The notes under the pieces were generated by a model, which was not told the DNA's origin, made no database searches, and was given only the letters and a program-made list of their open reading frames with translations. From Siphonodentalium dalli (lineage: Eukaryota; Mollusca; Scaphopoda; Gadilida; Siphonodentaliidae), in contig CP136061.1 of assembly GCA_032622095.1 (NCBI GenBank), forward strand, positions 263,906,077 to 263,970,076: DNA of 64,000 nucleotides. The letters run 5' to 3'. Shown here piece after piece: positions 25,622 to 35,780 of this stretch; within the stretch, counting starts at the first letter, position 1, and every line of letters begins with the position of its first letter. The translations under genes and the position numbers were made by a program.

Positions 25622-25700
25622 TAGTCAAGCCGTAGTTATTTCTGACTAAGGCCTTAGTTATTTCTGACTAAGGCCTTAGTCATTTCTGACTAAGGCCTTA
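25622..25700 (+). repeat. Tandem TTTCTGACTAAGGCCTTAGT units
   Basis: Three consecutive copies of a ~25-bp unit (CTTAGTYATTTCTGACTAAG) lie just upstream of the palindromic element and share its motif. They may be a decayed or rearranged copy of the same family. Confidence 0.7.
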
Positions 25701-25718
25701 TACTATATGTTATATCTA

Positions 25719-25974
25719 CACTGAAAAAAAAAAACTTAGTCAAAAATAACTAAGTTACCTTAGTCAGAACCCCCGTCTCAAAACTAACTAGCTTAGCTTA
25801 GTCAGAAATGACTAAGGTTGCCCTTAGTCATTTCTGACTAAGGTCTAAGGCCTTAGTCAGAAATGACTAAGGGCAACCTTAGTCATTTCTGACTAAGCTA
25901 AGCTAGTTAGTTTTGAGACGGGGGTTCTGACTAAGGTAACTTAGTTACTTTTAACTAAGTTTTTTTTTTCAGTG
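25719..25974. mobile_element. Near-perfect 256-bp palindromic (foldback) MITE
   Basis: The sequence from CACTGAAAAAAAAAAACTTA to the final CAGTG folds back almost completely. Its arms include CCTTAGTCAGAACCCCCGTC and CTAACTAGCTTAGCTTAGTC on the left and their exact complements on the right, around a short centre near 25850. It is flanked on each side by TA (ATCTA and TAGGA). It shares termini with the 1.43-kb element at 21941-23373. Confidence 0.85.
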
Positions 25975-26348
25975 TAGGATATTTGCGATAGTTCACAATG
26001 ACCGGGAAGACAAATAAGCTACACGCAAAACAATAAACGAAACACATTGAAGTTGATTCGTTTTCGTTACGGATTCACGGGTGCTAAAGTATACAGGAAA
26101 GCAATGATGCTTGGTTGATGTTTTCGGTGTTGTGTATAATGCGAAGGGATCTGTGATACAGTGTACTGAGAAATATACACCACTGATGCCATCAACTATA
26201 CAGCGCTGATCGATAGGCCGTAATCCAGTTTGTCGTTTTTGTGAAGTCCTATATGGGTGTTAGATATGTTTTATAATCCCATTTCTGAGTTGAGTGTTAT
26301 AGTCTGTTAAATATGCATTAATCTCTCATCGTTCTGTATCGAATGTAT

Positions 26349-27077
26349 ATCTGGAAATTCGTGAACACGCCAGCAAGGTTATCTCCTTCAATGATAAAGA
26401 ATAGTTATATATGAGGAGGAATAACTCTAAATTCATGACGATCGACTAGGCGCCAATGGAGTTATTCCCCTTATATAAAATAGGGAGCTTCGCATGTAAA
26501 AAAAAAAGAATGTCTGGCTCACAAAGTAAAGTTCCAGCTACATGCAGAGTTCAGTCCCCTACGCAAGACTTACCGCTGCCACCATCGACACATAATGTGA
26601 AGAAATCGCACACTTTGAGACTGTTGTAGGTTACATATCATTCTGCGTATCGATGGGACTGAACGCTGTTTTGCAGCTTGGATCAAGTTTGGGGGGTGTG
26701 TATTGGTCACACCAAGAGAGAGTAAACATAACTGTATGCTGACCATCCTACCCGGCATCCGCCGAAAACAACTCAACTGCAAAGTCAAGATAAATATTGT
26801 TAGGCTAATGCATTCTCTGATATATGCCAGTCTGGGAGAATATCATATATAAGAGAATGCATTGGCATCGGGATTAAGGGAGGTAACTCCAGTCATGGAA
26901 GGGTTAATAAGGGAGGTAACTCCAGTCATGGAAGGGTTAATAAATAACTCTTGTTTTGAGTCATGTTTTAAAGTGAATTATATTATCCGCATTTCGTAAA
27001 TGTCTCCTCAAACTTTTCAGTTATAACTGCAGAACCTTAATCGAAACAAGAGTTAGTTCTTCCTATTTGAATCCCAG
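26349..27077 (+). repeat. Dispersed ~1-kb repeat, copy 2 left part
   Basis: It matches 11468-12226 with small indels and a local duplication (GGGAGGTAACTCCAGTCATG, twice near 26880-26935). It breaks off after GAATCCCAG at 27077. The homologous sequence resumes at 30468 (TATTAGTCAAACGTGTCTAG). The interruption is the 27078-30467 insertion. Confidence 0.85.
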
Positions 27078-27266
27078 GGCCCAGTTTCATGAAAGCAACT
27101 TATGACATAGTTGGGACTTAAGATGGTCATAAGTTCAAACTTAATATGGTCTTAACTTTGGTCTTAACTTTAAGGCTGATGTGAGGTGTCTTAAGATAAT
27201 CTTAGAGTTAATACCCAAGTTATATTCCGCCTTTTGTCGGAAATATGGATGGGATCTTGTTCGTGT

Positions 27267-28000
27267 ATGTACCCGATATATATATCGGCAGGATAACAAC
27301 ACATAACAAGCCTGGATAAAATAAATTTAACATCTTGCGAACACGAAGGGATATTTCAGAAATGATTGTAATTAATAACCAACTGGCACACTATAGCAGG
27401 TACGTGACCAGTGGTTGTGCGATTAGCGGGGTGTGACCGGTGTCCATACATGCACTATATACTAACTGTAAACCGCCAAGGCCGGACTATACATTTCTCA
27501 TTGCTGTAACAAAAAGAATATATTTGCCTAGACTTGGACATTGTTTGCGATTCAAATAACACAGTCGTACAGTAGACAGTAATCATGTTGTGAGCCGTAC
27601 AGTAGATAGTAATCATGTTGTGACAATTTTCCGAACATAATAGTGAATGACTGTTACTCAGCTGTTTGATAAATTCTTATGTCGGCTATTATTATAATAA
27701 TATGCTTTCTTTTCTATATTATTAGGTTATAATATGATTGCAACAGGTATGTTTTAAACCATACTCTCCTAGCTGGGGGTGGGGGGGGGGTAAAGTCATA
27801 TATATGTTAAATGTGTCGATGCTATACCATATTTTGATAATAATAACGTATATGTACCCAATATATATATCGGATGGGGGGGGGGGGGGTAAAGACATAT
27901 ATATGTTAAATGTGTCGATGCTATACCATATTTTGATAATAATAACGTATATGTACCCGATATATATATCGGCAGGATAACAACACATAACAAGCCTGGA
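27267..28000 (+). repeat. Duplicated ~55-bp and ~110-bp blocks with poly-G
   Basis: GTACCCGATATATATATCGG, continuing CAGGATAACAACACATAACA, occurs at about 27269 and again at 27951. A ~110-bp unit (poly-G, then TAAAGNCATATATATGTTAA, then GTGTCGATGCTATACCATAT) is repeated at about 27780 and 27885. The proline- and tyrosine-rich frames across this area on both strands follow from the duplication. Confidence 0.8.
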
Positions 28001-28203
28001 TATTTTATCGTGATTCACCGACGTGAATCTCAGATCCAAATTCCAATGTATAACTTATTACATCTGCATCACATTTTTTATTAACTACGAAATAAAAAAA
28101 TATCGCATATATATATAACATAATTATGAACCATCTATTCACGTGTTGTTAATTATAAACGCTCTTTACTAAAAGTCATCGCCTTGATTTTATCAAAACA
28201 TCT

Positions 28204-28325
28204 ACAGGTCCCTGGCACAATAGACCCACCACCCAACGACATAGGTCCCTGACACAATAGACCTCCCACCACACAAAGACATATATGTCTTTTGGTGGTG
28301 GGGGTCTATTGTGCCAGAGACCTGT
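28204..28325. mobile_element. Hairpin MITE, copy A
   Basis: The left arm ACAGGTCCCTGGCACAATAG plus ACCC pairs with the right arm GGGTCTATTGTGCCAGAGAC plus CTGT. An inner palindrome AAAGACATATATGTCTTT is flanked by CACCACC / GGTGGTG. The left arm is partly duplicated (ATAGGTCCCTGACACAATAG). The same design recurs at 31163-31260. Confidence 0.75.
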
Positions 28326-28329
28326 GAAC

Positions 28330-28924
28330 ACATCTATGCAAAAATTGTCATTCACCGTGGCCATGTGCGTATATTTTCAAAGTTTACACGCAGTTTATTA
28401 ATTATAACATGCGTTTAGCATATTTGTCAATATAAGCAGAGCTGGTGGCATTAACGTCATTTATATATGGCATCTACAATTCTGTCTCAGATTGGAAATA
28501 AGTCTATTTGGAGCATGATATGAAGTACTATTCACATTACAGTAATATACATAACGAGCGTTTTGTATCAGTATTCCATGACAGTTGAAAACTTGGAATG
28601 TAATAAAGAGCGTTTAGTTCGGCACTTCCGGCGTGGTGTATTGCGCGTGCATGCCATTGTGGGAAAATATTCGGTTTCCTAGTACTATACATGCTACAAG
28701 GACGTATAATGTATTAGAACCTAATACCAGCAACCCGAAAGGGGCTAACATGTGCCCTGGTCTTAGTGGAATGTGCTATAGGTGAAGGTTCACCTCCAGA
28801 GTATATATAAATCCCTTTAATAATTGAAATAATATATTGGGGCTCGTTCTGTTTGTATATAATAGGTATTGGAAGCATGCAGCTATGTTTGGAATCTGAC
28901 ACGAAAACATGTTAAAGGGCGCGC
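28330..28924. other. No gene recognised
   Basis: Interior of the 27078-30467 insertion. It holds one AAAGAGCGTT motif at 28605 and short unremarkable frames only. Confidence 0.5.
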
Positions 28925-29275
28925 CCATGCATGCAGTATGCACCAGTCACTATTCTGATTATCGCCCTGTCATTGCATTATAGTGTTCGGTCTGAATGTT
29001 CGAATATTCGCTCGTAAAAATAAATATTCGAATATTTAATAATTATTTGACTATTCGAATATTCGAGAATAATCTCCGGGTAATTGTTTCCTGGTTTGTT
29101 ATTAGTCTGAGGATCTGTTAAAAGTATAGTCTATTTTCCACTGACCATAAACGAATTAATATGACGTAACTGTAACGTTCTGATTTGATTGGCGTCATGA
29201 CGTCGAAATAATTTTATTGGCTAGGTGTAAACCAGACCGTGCTTGCATGTGGTCATAGGAAGCGGACCTGTAAGC

Positions 29276-29694
29276 CACTGTGGGGGAACTACTCCTAGAG
29301 ATTTGGTTCTCTACCGAGTTTCGTGAGCATTTTTAGCGACGATTCCGATTCTCTATCGATCAATCGCGGCATAAAACGTAAAAATCAACAGCATTAGAAC
29401 AGTGTTTCGTGTGCTTCATAGAGCTACTGTGAAATTATAGCCACTAGCCATCAGTGTGTGTAAAAATAAAAGTTAAAAACTAATCCCGAAATACACAGAA
29501 ATTGACTTTTTATTTTCCGATTCCGATTCTCTGCTGAGGACGCCGATTCTCTACCGAGCGCTCGGTTCTCTGCGAATAACTCGATTCTCTGCCTTAGGTA
29601 AAATAGTATATGCCGTCCGCAAACTTTGCTCGGTAGAGAATGTAGATATAGCTCGGTAGAGAACCAAATCGCCAGGATTAGTTCCCCCACAGTG
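29276..29694. mobile_element. Nested 419-bp TIR element with 8-bp TSD
   Basis: CACTGTGGGGGAACTACTCC continues into GATTTGGTTCTCTACCGAG. It is mirrored at the right end, where the reverse complement reads CACTGTGGGGGAACTAATCC and then GATTTGGTTCTCTACCGAG. CTGTAAGC (29268-29275) and CTGTAAGG (29695-29702) flank it as an 8-bp target duplication with one mismatch. The interior repeats GATTCTCTACCGAG-like motifs. It is non-coding, and 8-bp duplications are consistent with hAT- or P-type transposases. Confidence 0.8.
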
Positions 29695-29745
29695 CTGTAA
29701 GGCATTTTTTTGTTTAGTTTGCGCGTTGTCACTTGTGTGTATAAT

Positions 29746-29886
29746 ATGGCGTCAAATTCGAATAAATCAGATATATGGACTCACTTCACGTTGGATGCCA
29801 AAACTAAAAAGGCAACATACAAGCTCAATCCAGATCATGTTCTTAGTTATTGTGGCACTACGACCAACTTGTGGAACCATGCATGA
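29746..29886 (+). pseudogene. hAT transposase N-terminus, degenerate BED finger
   Basis: The 46-codon frame begins MASNSNKSDIWTHFTLDAKT and continues to GTTTNLWNHA before a stop. This is the layout of a BED zinc finger (W-x-HF-x-D near the start, GTTTNL-x-x-H near the end), the DNA-binding module of hAT transposases. The two cysteines expected between them are replaced: the sequence is ATYKLN where A-x-C-x-x-C is usual. A one-base shift after the stop would restore an HxxxH-like end. No RNase H core follows. It is a relic that can no longer bind zinc in the normal way. Confidence 0.7.
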
Positions 29887-30467
29887 GACATTGACTACTT
29901 GAACTTCATAAACAGATAAACTCTTGCTATTAATCCAACAGACTTTTTTCTCTCTTTATTTTTGCGCATAGCATGTGCATGATAAATATGCTATTTCATT
30001 AAATAATAAATTGGTTCCAAAATATGTTATCTATATAATTTTATAATTGATCTAAATATTCGAATACTATTCGAATATTTGCTCGTTATTCGAACCGAAT
30101 ATTCGAATACCGAAATCCGTCGAATACCGAACACTACCAATCATGCAGTATGCACCAGTCACTATTCTGATTATCGCCTTTTCATTGCAATATCATAATT
30201 GTGCGTAGACACGCCCTATTATCTATCACCAGGCAATGTACCTTGGCATATAGAATACACGTAACCAATGGTTTCTGCGCATAGCTGTAATAGACTGTCG
30301 AGAGCCAGTCTAAAAGCGTGGGAAATTAACTTTCTATATATACTTAAGATGGACTTAAGATTGTTTTATGAAAAGCGTTCGTGAAACGGAAAAGTAACAT
30401 CATAAGATCCACCTTACATCTTAGATTAAGTCCACCTTAAGACCTTGCTTCGTGAAACTGGGCCCTG

Positions 30468-30587
30468 TATTAGTCAAACGTGTCTAGTTTTCACCAATAT
30501 ATTTCCATAAATTAGATACTGAACATTCCTTGCGATCAACTGTTGTGTCTTAGAAATAAACACCTGTCAATCATGCATACGTGAGGG
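30468..30587 (+). repeat. Dispersed ~1-kb repeat, copy 2 right part
   Basis: This resumes the homology with 12232-12350 immediately after the 27078-30467 insertion and leads into the expanded minisatellite. Confidence 0.8.
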
Positions 30588-31112
30588 ATAAACCACCATC
30601 GATGAGATTAGGGATTCGGCCACACAATGTTCGCGGGCGCTAGCACCATAGGGATAAACCACCTACGATGATATTAGGGATTCGGCCACACAATGTTCGA
30701 GGGCGCCAGCACGATAGGGATAAACCACCATCGACGATATTAGGGATTCGGCCACATAATTTTCGAGGGCGCTCGCGCGAGAGGGATAAACCACCATCGA
30801 CGAGATTAGGGATCGGCCACACAATGTTCGAGGGCGCTAGCACGATAGATATAAACCACCATCGATGAGATTAGGGATTCGGCCACATAATGTTCGAGGG
30901 CGCTAGCACGATAGGGATAAACCACCATCGATGGAATTAGGGATTCGGCCACATAATGTTCGAGGGCGCTGGCACGAGAGGGATAAACCACCATCGATGA
31001 GATTATGGATTCGGCCACACAATGTTCGAGGGCGCTAGCCCAAGAGGGATAAACCAACATCGATGATATTAGGGATTCGGCCACAAAATGTTCAAGGGCG
31101 CTAGCACGAGAA
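30588..31112. repeat. ~65-bp minisatellite, about eight units
   Basis: Units read GGGATAAACCACCATCGATG, then AGATTAGGGATTCGGCCACA, then an AATGTTCGAGGGCGCTAGCACGA-type tail. Only two units exist at the matching place in copy 1 (12351-12465), so this array expanded here. The long repetitive minus-strand frame through it is not a gene. Confidence 0.9.
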
Positions 31113-31162
31113 CACTATGCGACCGAATTGTTAAGTTACGAGGCTGGTTTATCTGTGTCATA

Positions 31163-31260
31163 CCACATGTATTTGGCACAATAGACCCCACCATCCCAAA
31201 GACAATATTATATATATGTCTTTGGAGTGGTGGGGTATATTGTGCCAAATACATGTGGGT
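31163..31260. mobile_element. Hairpin MITE, copy B
   Basis: Arms CCACATGTATTTGGCACAAT (continuing AGACCCC) and GGGGTATATTGTGCCAAATA (continuing CATGTGG) surround AAAGACAATATTATATATAT plus GTCTTTGG. It shares with copy A (28204-28325) the TGGCACAATAGACCCCACCA arm and the AAAGACATATATGTCTTT centre. Confidence 0.75.
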
Positions 31261-31264
31261 CATA

Positions 31265-31600
31265 CCCCGACTTTCATCACATTAAATTTAAATACGAAAA
31301 ATGTATCCTGTTCAATCAAGATGAATTGTGAACTCAGCACAGAATGTTGATATACATGTACATGACATTGCAGTGGACAATGATGCTCGTCACGGATATC
31401 GCTTATATGACGCAAGGTTGGTACAATATTTAAATGTGTGGTATTCCACCAAGTACGAACACATGGACCTTTGTAGAAAACAAAGTGAAAAATAAAATAA
31501 ATATATAGTAAAGGGCAGACAGTCGCTGGTATCCGATTCCGTAAAATCGTGGAATTCCTGAAAACGCGAACATCTGCTGCCCGCGAGCACCCTCGTCTGT
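31265..31600. other. No gene recognised
   Basis: Short unique stretch between the hairpin and the 45-bp array. No convincing frame. Confidence 0.45.
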
Positions 31601-33665
31601 AATAAATACTCATTGATGAGTAGTTTCCTTATTAACCATGTCTTTAATACATACTCCTTGATGAGTAGTTTCCTTATTAACAATGTATTTAATACATAGT
31701 CCTTGATGAGTAGTTTGCTTATTAACCATGTCATTAATACATAGTCCTTGATGAGTAGTTTGCTTATTAACCATGTATTTAATACATACCCATTGATGAG
31801 TAGTTTCCTTATTAACCATGTCATTAATACATAGTCCTTGATGAGTAGTTTCCTTATTAACCATGTCATTAATACATAGTCCTTGATGAGTAGTTTCCTT
31901 ATTAACCATGTCTTTAATACATACTCATTGATGAGTAGTTTCATTATTAACATTGTCTTTAATACATACTCATTGATGAGTAGTTTCCATATTAACCATG
32001 ACTTTAATAAATACCCCTTGATGAGTAGTTTTCTTATTAACCATGACTTTAATACATACTCAATGATGAGTAGTTTCCTTATTAACATTGTCTTTAATAC
32101 ATACTCATTGATGAGTAGTTTCCTTATTGACCATGTCTTTAATACATATATACTACTTGATGAGTAGCTTCCTTATTAACCATGTAATTAATACATACTC
32201 CTTGATGAGTAGTTTCCTTATTAACCATGTCTTTAATACATACTCCTTGATGAGTAGTTTCCTTATTAACCATGTCTTTAATACATACTCCTTGATGAAT
32301 AGTTTCCTTATTAACCATGACTTTAATACATACTCATTGATGAGTAGTTTCCTTATTAACATTGTCTTTAATACATACTCATTGATGAGTAGTTTCCTTA
32401 TTAACCATGTCATTAATACATACTCCTTGATGAGTAGTTTCCTTATTAACATTGTCTTTAATACATATTCATTGATGAGTAGTTTCCATATTAACCATGA
32501 CTTTAATAAATACCCCTTGATGAGTAGTTTTCTTATTAACCATGACTTTAATACATACTCAATGATGAGTAGTTTCCATATTAACATTGTCTTTAATACA
32601 TACTCATTGATGAGTAGTTTCCTTATTAACCATGTCATTAATACATACATACTCCTTGATGAGTAGTTTCCTTATTAACCATGTCTTTAATACATACTCC
32701 TTGATGAGTAGTTTCCTTATTAACCATGTCTTTAATACATACTCCTTGATGAATAGTTTCCTGATTAACCATGACTTTAATACATACTCATTGATGAGTA
32801 GTTTCCTTATTAACATTGTCTTTAATACATACTCATTGATGAGTAGTTTCCTTATTAACCATGTCATTAATACATATATACTACTTGATGAGTAGTTTCC
32901 TTATTAACCATGTAATTAATACATACTCCTTGATGAGTAATTTCCTTATTAACCATGGCTTTAATACATACTCATTGATGAGTAGTTTCCTTATTAACCA
33001 TGTCTTTAATACATACTCCTTGATGAGTAGTTTCCTTATTAACCATGTCTTTAATACATACTCCTTGATGAATAGTTTCCTTATTAACCATGACTTTAAT
33101 ACATACTCATTGATGAGTAGTTTCCTTATTAACATTGTCTTTAATACATACTCATTGATGAGTAGTTTCCTTATTAACCATGTCATTAATACATATATAC
33201 TACTTGATGAGTAGTTTCCTTATTAACCATGTAATTAATACATACTCCTTGATGAGTAGTTTCCTTATTAACCATGTCTTTAATACATACTCATTGATGA
33301 GTAGTTTCCTTATTGACCATGTCTTTAATACATATATACTACTTGATGAGTAGTTTCCTTATTAACCATGTATTTAATACATACTCATTGATGAGTAGTT
33401 TCCTTATTAACATTGTCTTTAATACATACTCCTTGATGAGTAGTTTCCTTATTAACCATGTCATTAATACATATATTCTACTTGATGAGTAGTTTCCTTA
33501 TTGACCATGTCTTTAATAAATACTCCTTGATGAGTAGTGTCCTTATTAACCATGACTTTAATACATACTCCTTGATGAATAGTTTCCTTATTAAACATGA
33601 CTTTAATACATACTCATTGATGAGTAGTTTCCTTAATAACTTTGTCTTTAATACATACTCATTAT
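31601..33665. repeat. 45-bp minisatellite with higher-order structure (~45 copies)
   Basis: The unit is TGATGAGTAGTTTCCTTATT, then AACCATGTCTTTAATACATA, then a CTCCT/CTCAT end. Because 45 is divisible by three, both strands stay open for hundreds of bases and yield 15-residue repeat proteins (for example SSFLINHVFNTYSLM). These are artefacts. A 50-bp variant (ATATATACTACTTGATGAG) recurs near 32150, 32874, 33194, 33333 and 33473, spacing the array in blocks of roughly 3, 7 and 16 units. Point variants (GTCTTT, GACTTT, GTCATT) follow block order. Confidence 0.93.
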
Positions 33666-33669
33666 TTCC

Positions 33670-33880
33670 ATATGAATTGTTCCGATAATAAGTTCCAGAA
33701 ACGATCGTCTAAATTCTAATTCTACAATTGTATTATAATTTCATCTGGCTGTCGTCTGCTCATACATCATTAACATCCCTCCAAATAAATATTAAACCGT
33801 TCCAATGTATACTATTATAACTGGGAGAATCCATTTCGTATAGAAATGGTCGACCTCATAATACTGTTGCTATCGGATTG
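33670..33880. other. No gene recognised
   Basis: Short AT-rich link between the satellite and the tRNA-like repeat. Confidence 0.4.
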
Positions 33881-33889
33881 TCACGTTGA

Positions 33890-34450
33890 GATAGATAGGT
33901 CCGATATATGTACACGTCTGGGTTCGAACCCATAACGACCAGGGATTCGAACCCCGACATGAGCGAAAATCTGGACCGATTTTCAAGCTTGATCTGAGTT
34001 GAGAGATATCTCTATGTGCCATTCCGATCGATACATGGATATTTGTTTAAGAAATGAAAAATTGTTCACGCTCACCACTGAGTCCGCGCCTCATGACTAT
34101 ATATGATATATATATTATATACGCCAGGACCAAAACTCTTATATGGTCACGTATGCAATTTCGGATGAAGTGGATTGTGCGGTTCCAATATAATGGCCGA
34201 TCCGTTCTGTGTTAATATTGGATCCCATACATGTTCATTCTTATACGCTTCCCAACTCTCGGTGAAAGAGGTTCGTTTTAAGGATGTCACCGTATACGTA
34301 GCCGATGTGGTTAGATCGTGAAAACGATAATCGCAATCTGGGCTGGACGATGTTGCCACGTGTTCTAACCCCGACATGGGTGAACATCGGGACAGATTTT
34401 CAAGGTTGATTTGAGTTGAGGGATATCTCAAGGTGTCATTCCGATAATAA
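33890..34450 (+). repeat. Two copies of a box-B-containing repeat (SINE-like)
   Basis: CTGGGTTCGAACCC near 33930 contains a full box-B-type GGTTCGANNCC. It is followed by GGGATTCGAACCCCGACATG at about 33952 and ATTTTCAAGCTTGATCTGAG. A second block at 34300-34450 repeats AACCCCGACATGGGTGA, then ATTTTCAAGGTTGATTTGAG, and GATATCTC. A tRNA-derived SINE would explain the box-B motifs, but no clear box A, tail or flanking duplication was seen. Confidence 0.4.
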
Positions 34451-34489
34451 AATATTATGTGTATATTCGCCTTGTCTCATAGCAACCGT

Positions 34490-34770
34490 AAGCTACCCAC
34501 CCATAATGACTATGTGTGGGAACCCCTGTACGGCTACCCACCCCTATATGACTATGTATGGGAAAACATTTTGTATCTTGTAAACATATTGTATCTTGTA
34601 AACATTTTGTATCTAAATCGACTGTATTGGGAGAGGGGCTTCATAAGTTGAAAAAACTTGTGCCCCAGTCCCTTTTGTATTATTTTAGAATCAAGTCATG
34701 TGTGGGAACCCCCGTGCGCTACCCACCCCCTATAATGCCTATGTGTGGGAGCCCCCGTACGCACGCGACA
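34490..34770 (+). repeat. Short repeats GTGTGGGAACCCCCGT / CTACCCACCCC
   Basis: At least three diverged copies (about 34512, 34697 and 34742) of TATGTGTGGGAACCCC plus GCTACCCACCCCCTAT lie in direct orientation. A TTGTATCTTGTAAACA triplication lies at 34570-34612. Confidence 0.65.
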
Positions 34771-34929
34771 TCGCTTTGCTATATAAAAGCATGCTCTTTG
34801 AAGACATATCCCGTTCCTCTAGCTTAGCCCGTGTCATAATTTTCCAAGCCATTTCCACACATGTGTGTGGAACGAATGACGTCGACGATGCACGACATAT
34901 ATGGAGTTCGTCTCAACATTGAAGCCGGA

Positions 34930-35620
34930 ACTTTAAAATTAAATCATCATCACACACGACAATATGGGAAATAGCATCGAACAATTCTGCAATAACCATC
35001 AGAAATGTTCAGTTAGGAGATGACCATCGTGATTGATGATACCATTAAACCCACTGAAGGATAACAATCGAGACCGTCGACCTCTTGTGCGATCATTAAC
35101 CCTTTAGAGAGCCCCACATAGACTGCAGCAGAGGACACTCCGTAGTGCATGGTTTCATCTGTGAGAGGCTCACTGTGGGTTAAACATTACACTTTATATA
35201 TCGCCTCGGTTATTATCACTTTCATTGCGGTATCTGCGCTGGTGCAGCATTTAGGTCATATGTCAGTGCATTATCTTATATATGTCGGTTGATGGGTGGA
35301 ACGACATGCATGTCGTTTACAGTAGTTTTAGGCTAATACTATGTTACCAACTTACCATAATTATACATTACTTTGAAAAATCGTCTCCCAAGTCAGCCAA
35401 TATATGTGAGAACTTTTCATAGATATATAATGTTGATGGATATAAATGATTCATGCTTTTAACGATGTTCTTTCTATGGTTTACTTGCTTTTTATGCGAT
35501 TGTTATAACAGTTCTCAGTTTGTTGGAAAAAAATATATTCACCCATGATATGACGTCAATTGGTTACGTCATTGCATTCATCCCGCAAACTGACGGTCAT
35601 GAACATTTATTACTTCATTG
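34930..35620. other. No gene recognised
   Basis: Unremarkable sequence, with no frame above about 60 codons having recognisable content. Confidence 0.45.
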
Positions 35621-35627
35621 CACGTGG

Positions 35628-35780
35628 GCCTCCTTAACCCTTCGATGACTGGAGCTTCCTAATTTGTTTGCGAAAACCCTGTGCCAATGCATTCGCTTGT
35701 GTATGCGAGTCGCCCATAGGGCACCTCGCATATATAAGAGAATGCATTGACCTAACAATATTTACCTTGACCTAGTAAGC
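35628..35780 (-). repeat. Inverted partial copy of the ~1-kb dispersed repeat
   Basis: The reverse complement aligns with 11960-12090: GGTCAATGCATTCTCTTATA, then ATGCATTGGCAC, then GGAAGCTCCAGTCATCGAAG. This shows that the repeat is dispersed and not just duplicated in tandem. Confidence 0.7.

Larger units (their letters stand above)
28981..30136 (+). mobile_element. Internally deleted hAT-type DNA transposon
   Basis: The left terminus TAGTGTTCGGTCTGAATGTT and the right terminus (reverse complement TAGTGTTCGGTATTCGACGG) form hAT-style TIRs. Subterminal CGAATATTCG repeats are dense at both ends. The element encodes only the start of a BED-finger transposase (29746-29886), so it cannot mobilise itself. 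A second transposon (29276-29694) sits inside it. Confidence 0.75.
28925..30197 (+). repeat. ~50-bp direct repeats bracketing the hAT element
   Basis: CATGCAGTATGCACCAGTCA, continuing CTATTCTGATTATCGCC, is present at about 28931-28968 and again at 30142-30180. That is just outside both ends of the hAT element. This is far longer than the 8-bp duplication expected of hAT insertion, so it implies a local duplication or recombination event. Confidence 0.8.
27078..30467. mobile_element. Inserted TIR element with GGGCCCAGTTTCA ends
   Basis: Comparison with copy 1 of the host repeat defines the insertion exactly. The left terminus reads GGGCCCAGTTTCATGAAAGC. The right terminus, reverse complemented, reads GGGCCCAGTTTCACGAAGCA. 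Inside the ends both sides carry CTTAAGATGG / CCACCTTAAG-type motifs. No transposase was found that belongs to these ends. Much of the interior is younger nested sequence (hAT at 28981-30136 and others). Confidence 0.75.

Noticed and set aside
30640-31084. Minus-strand repetitive protein through the 65-bp units
   Set aside because: Satellite translation. The matching locus with two units has no such frame.
31601-33665. CRISPR-like regular array
   Set aside because: There are no unique spacers. The whole 45-bp unit is repeated, the DNA is eukaryotic, and no cas genes are present.
31390-33688. Repeat proteins of 15-residue units on both strands
   Set aside because: They follow from a 45-bp minisatellite whose period is divisible by three. 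Both strands are open equally, which real coding would not produce.
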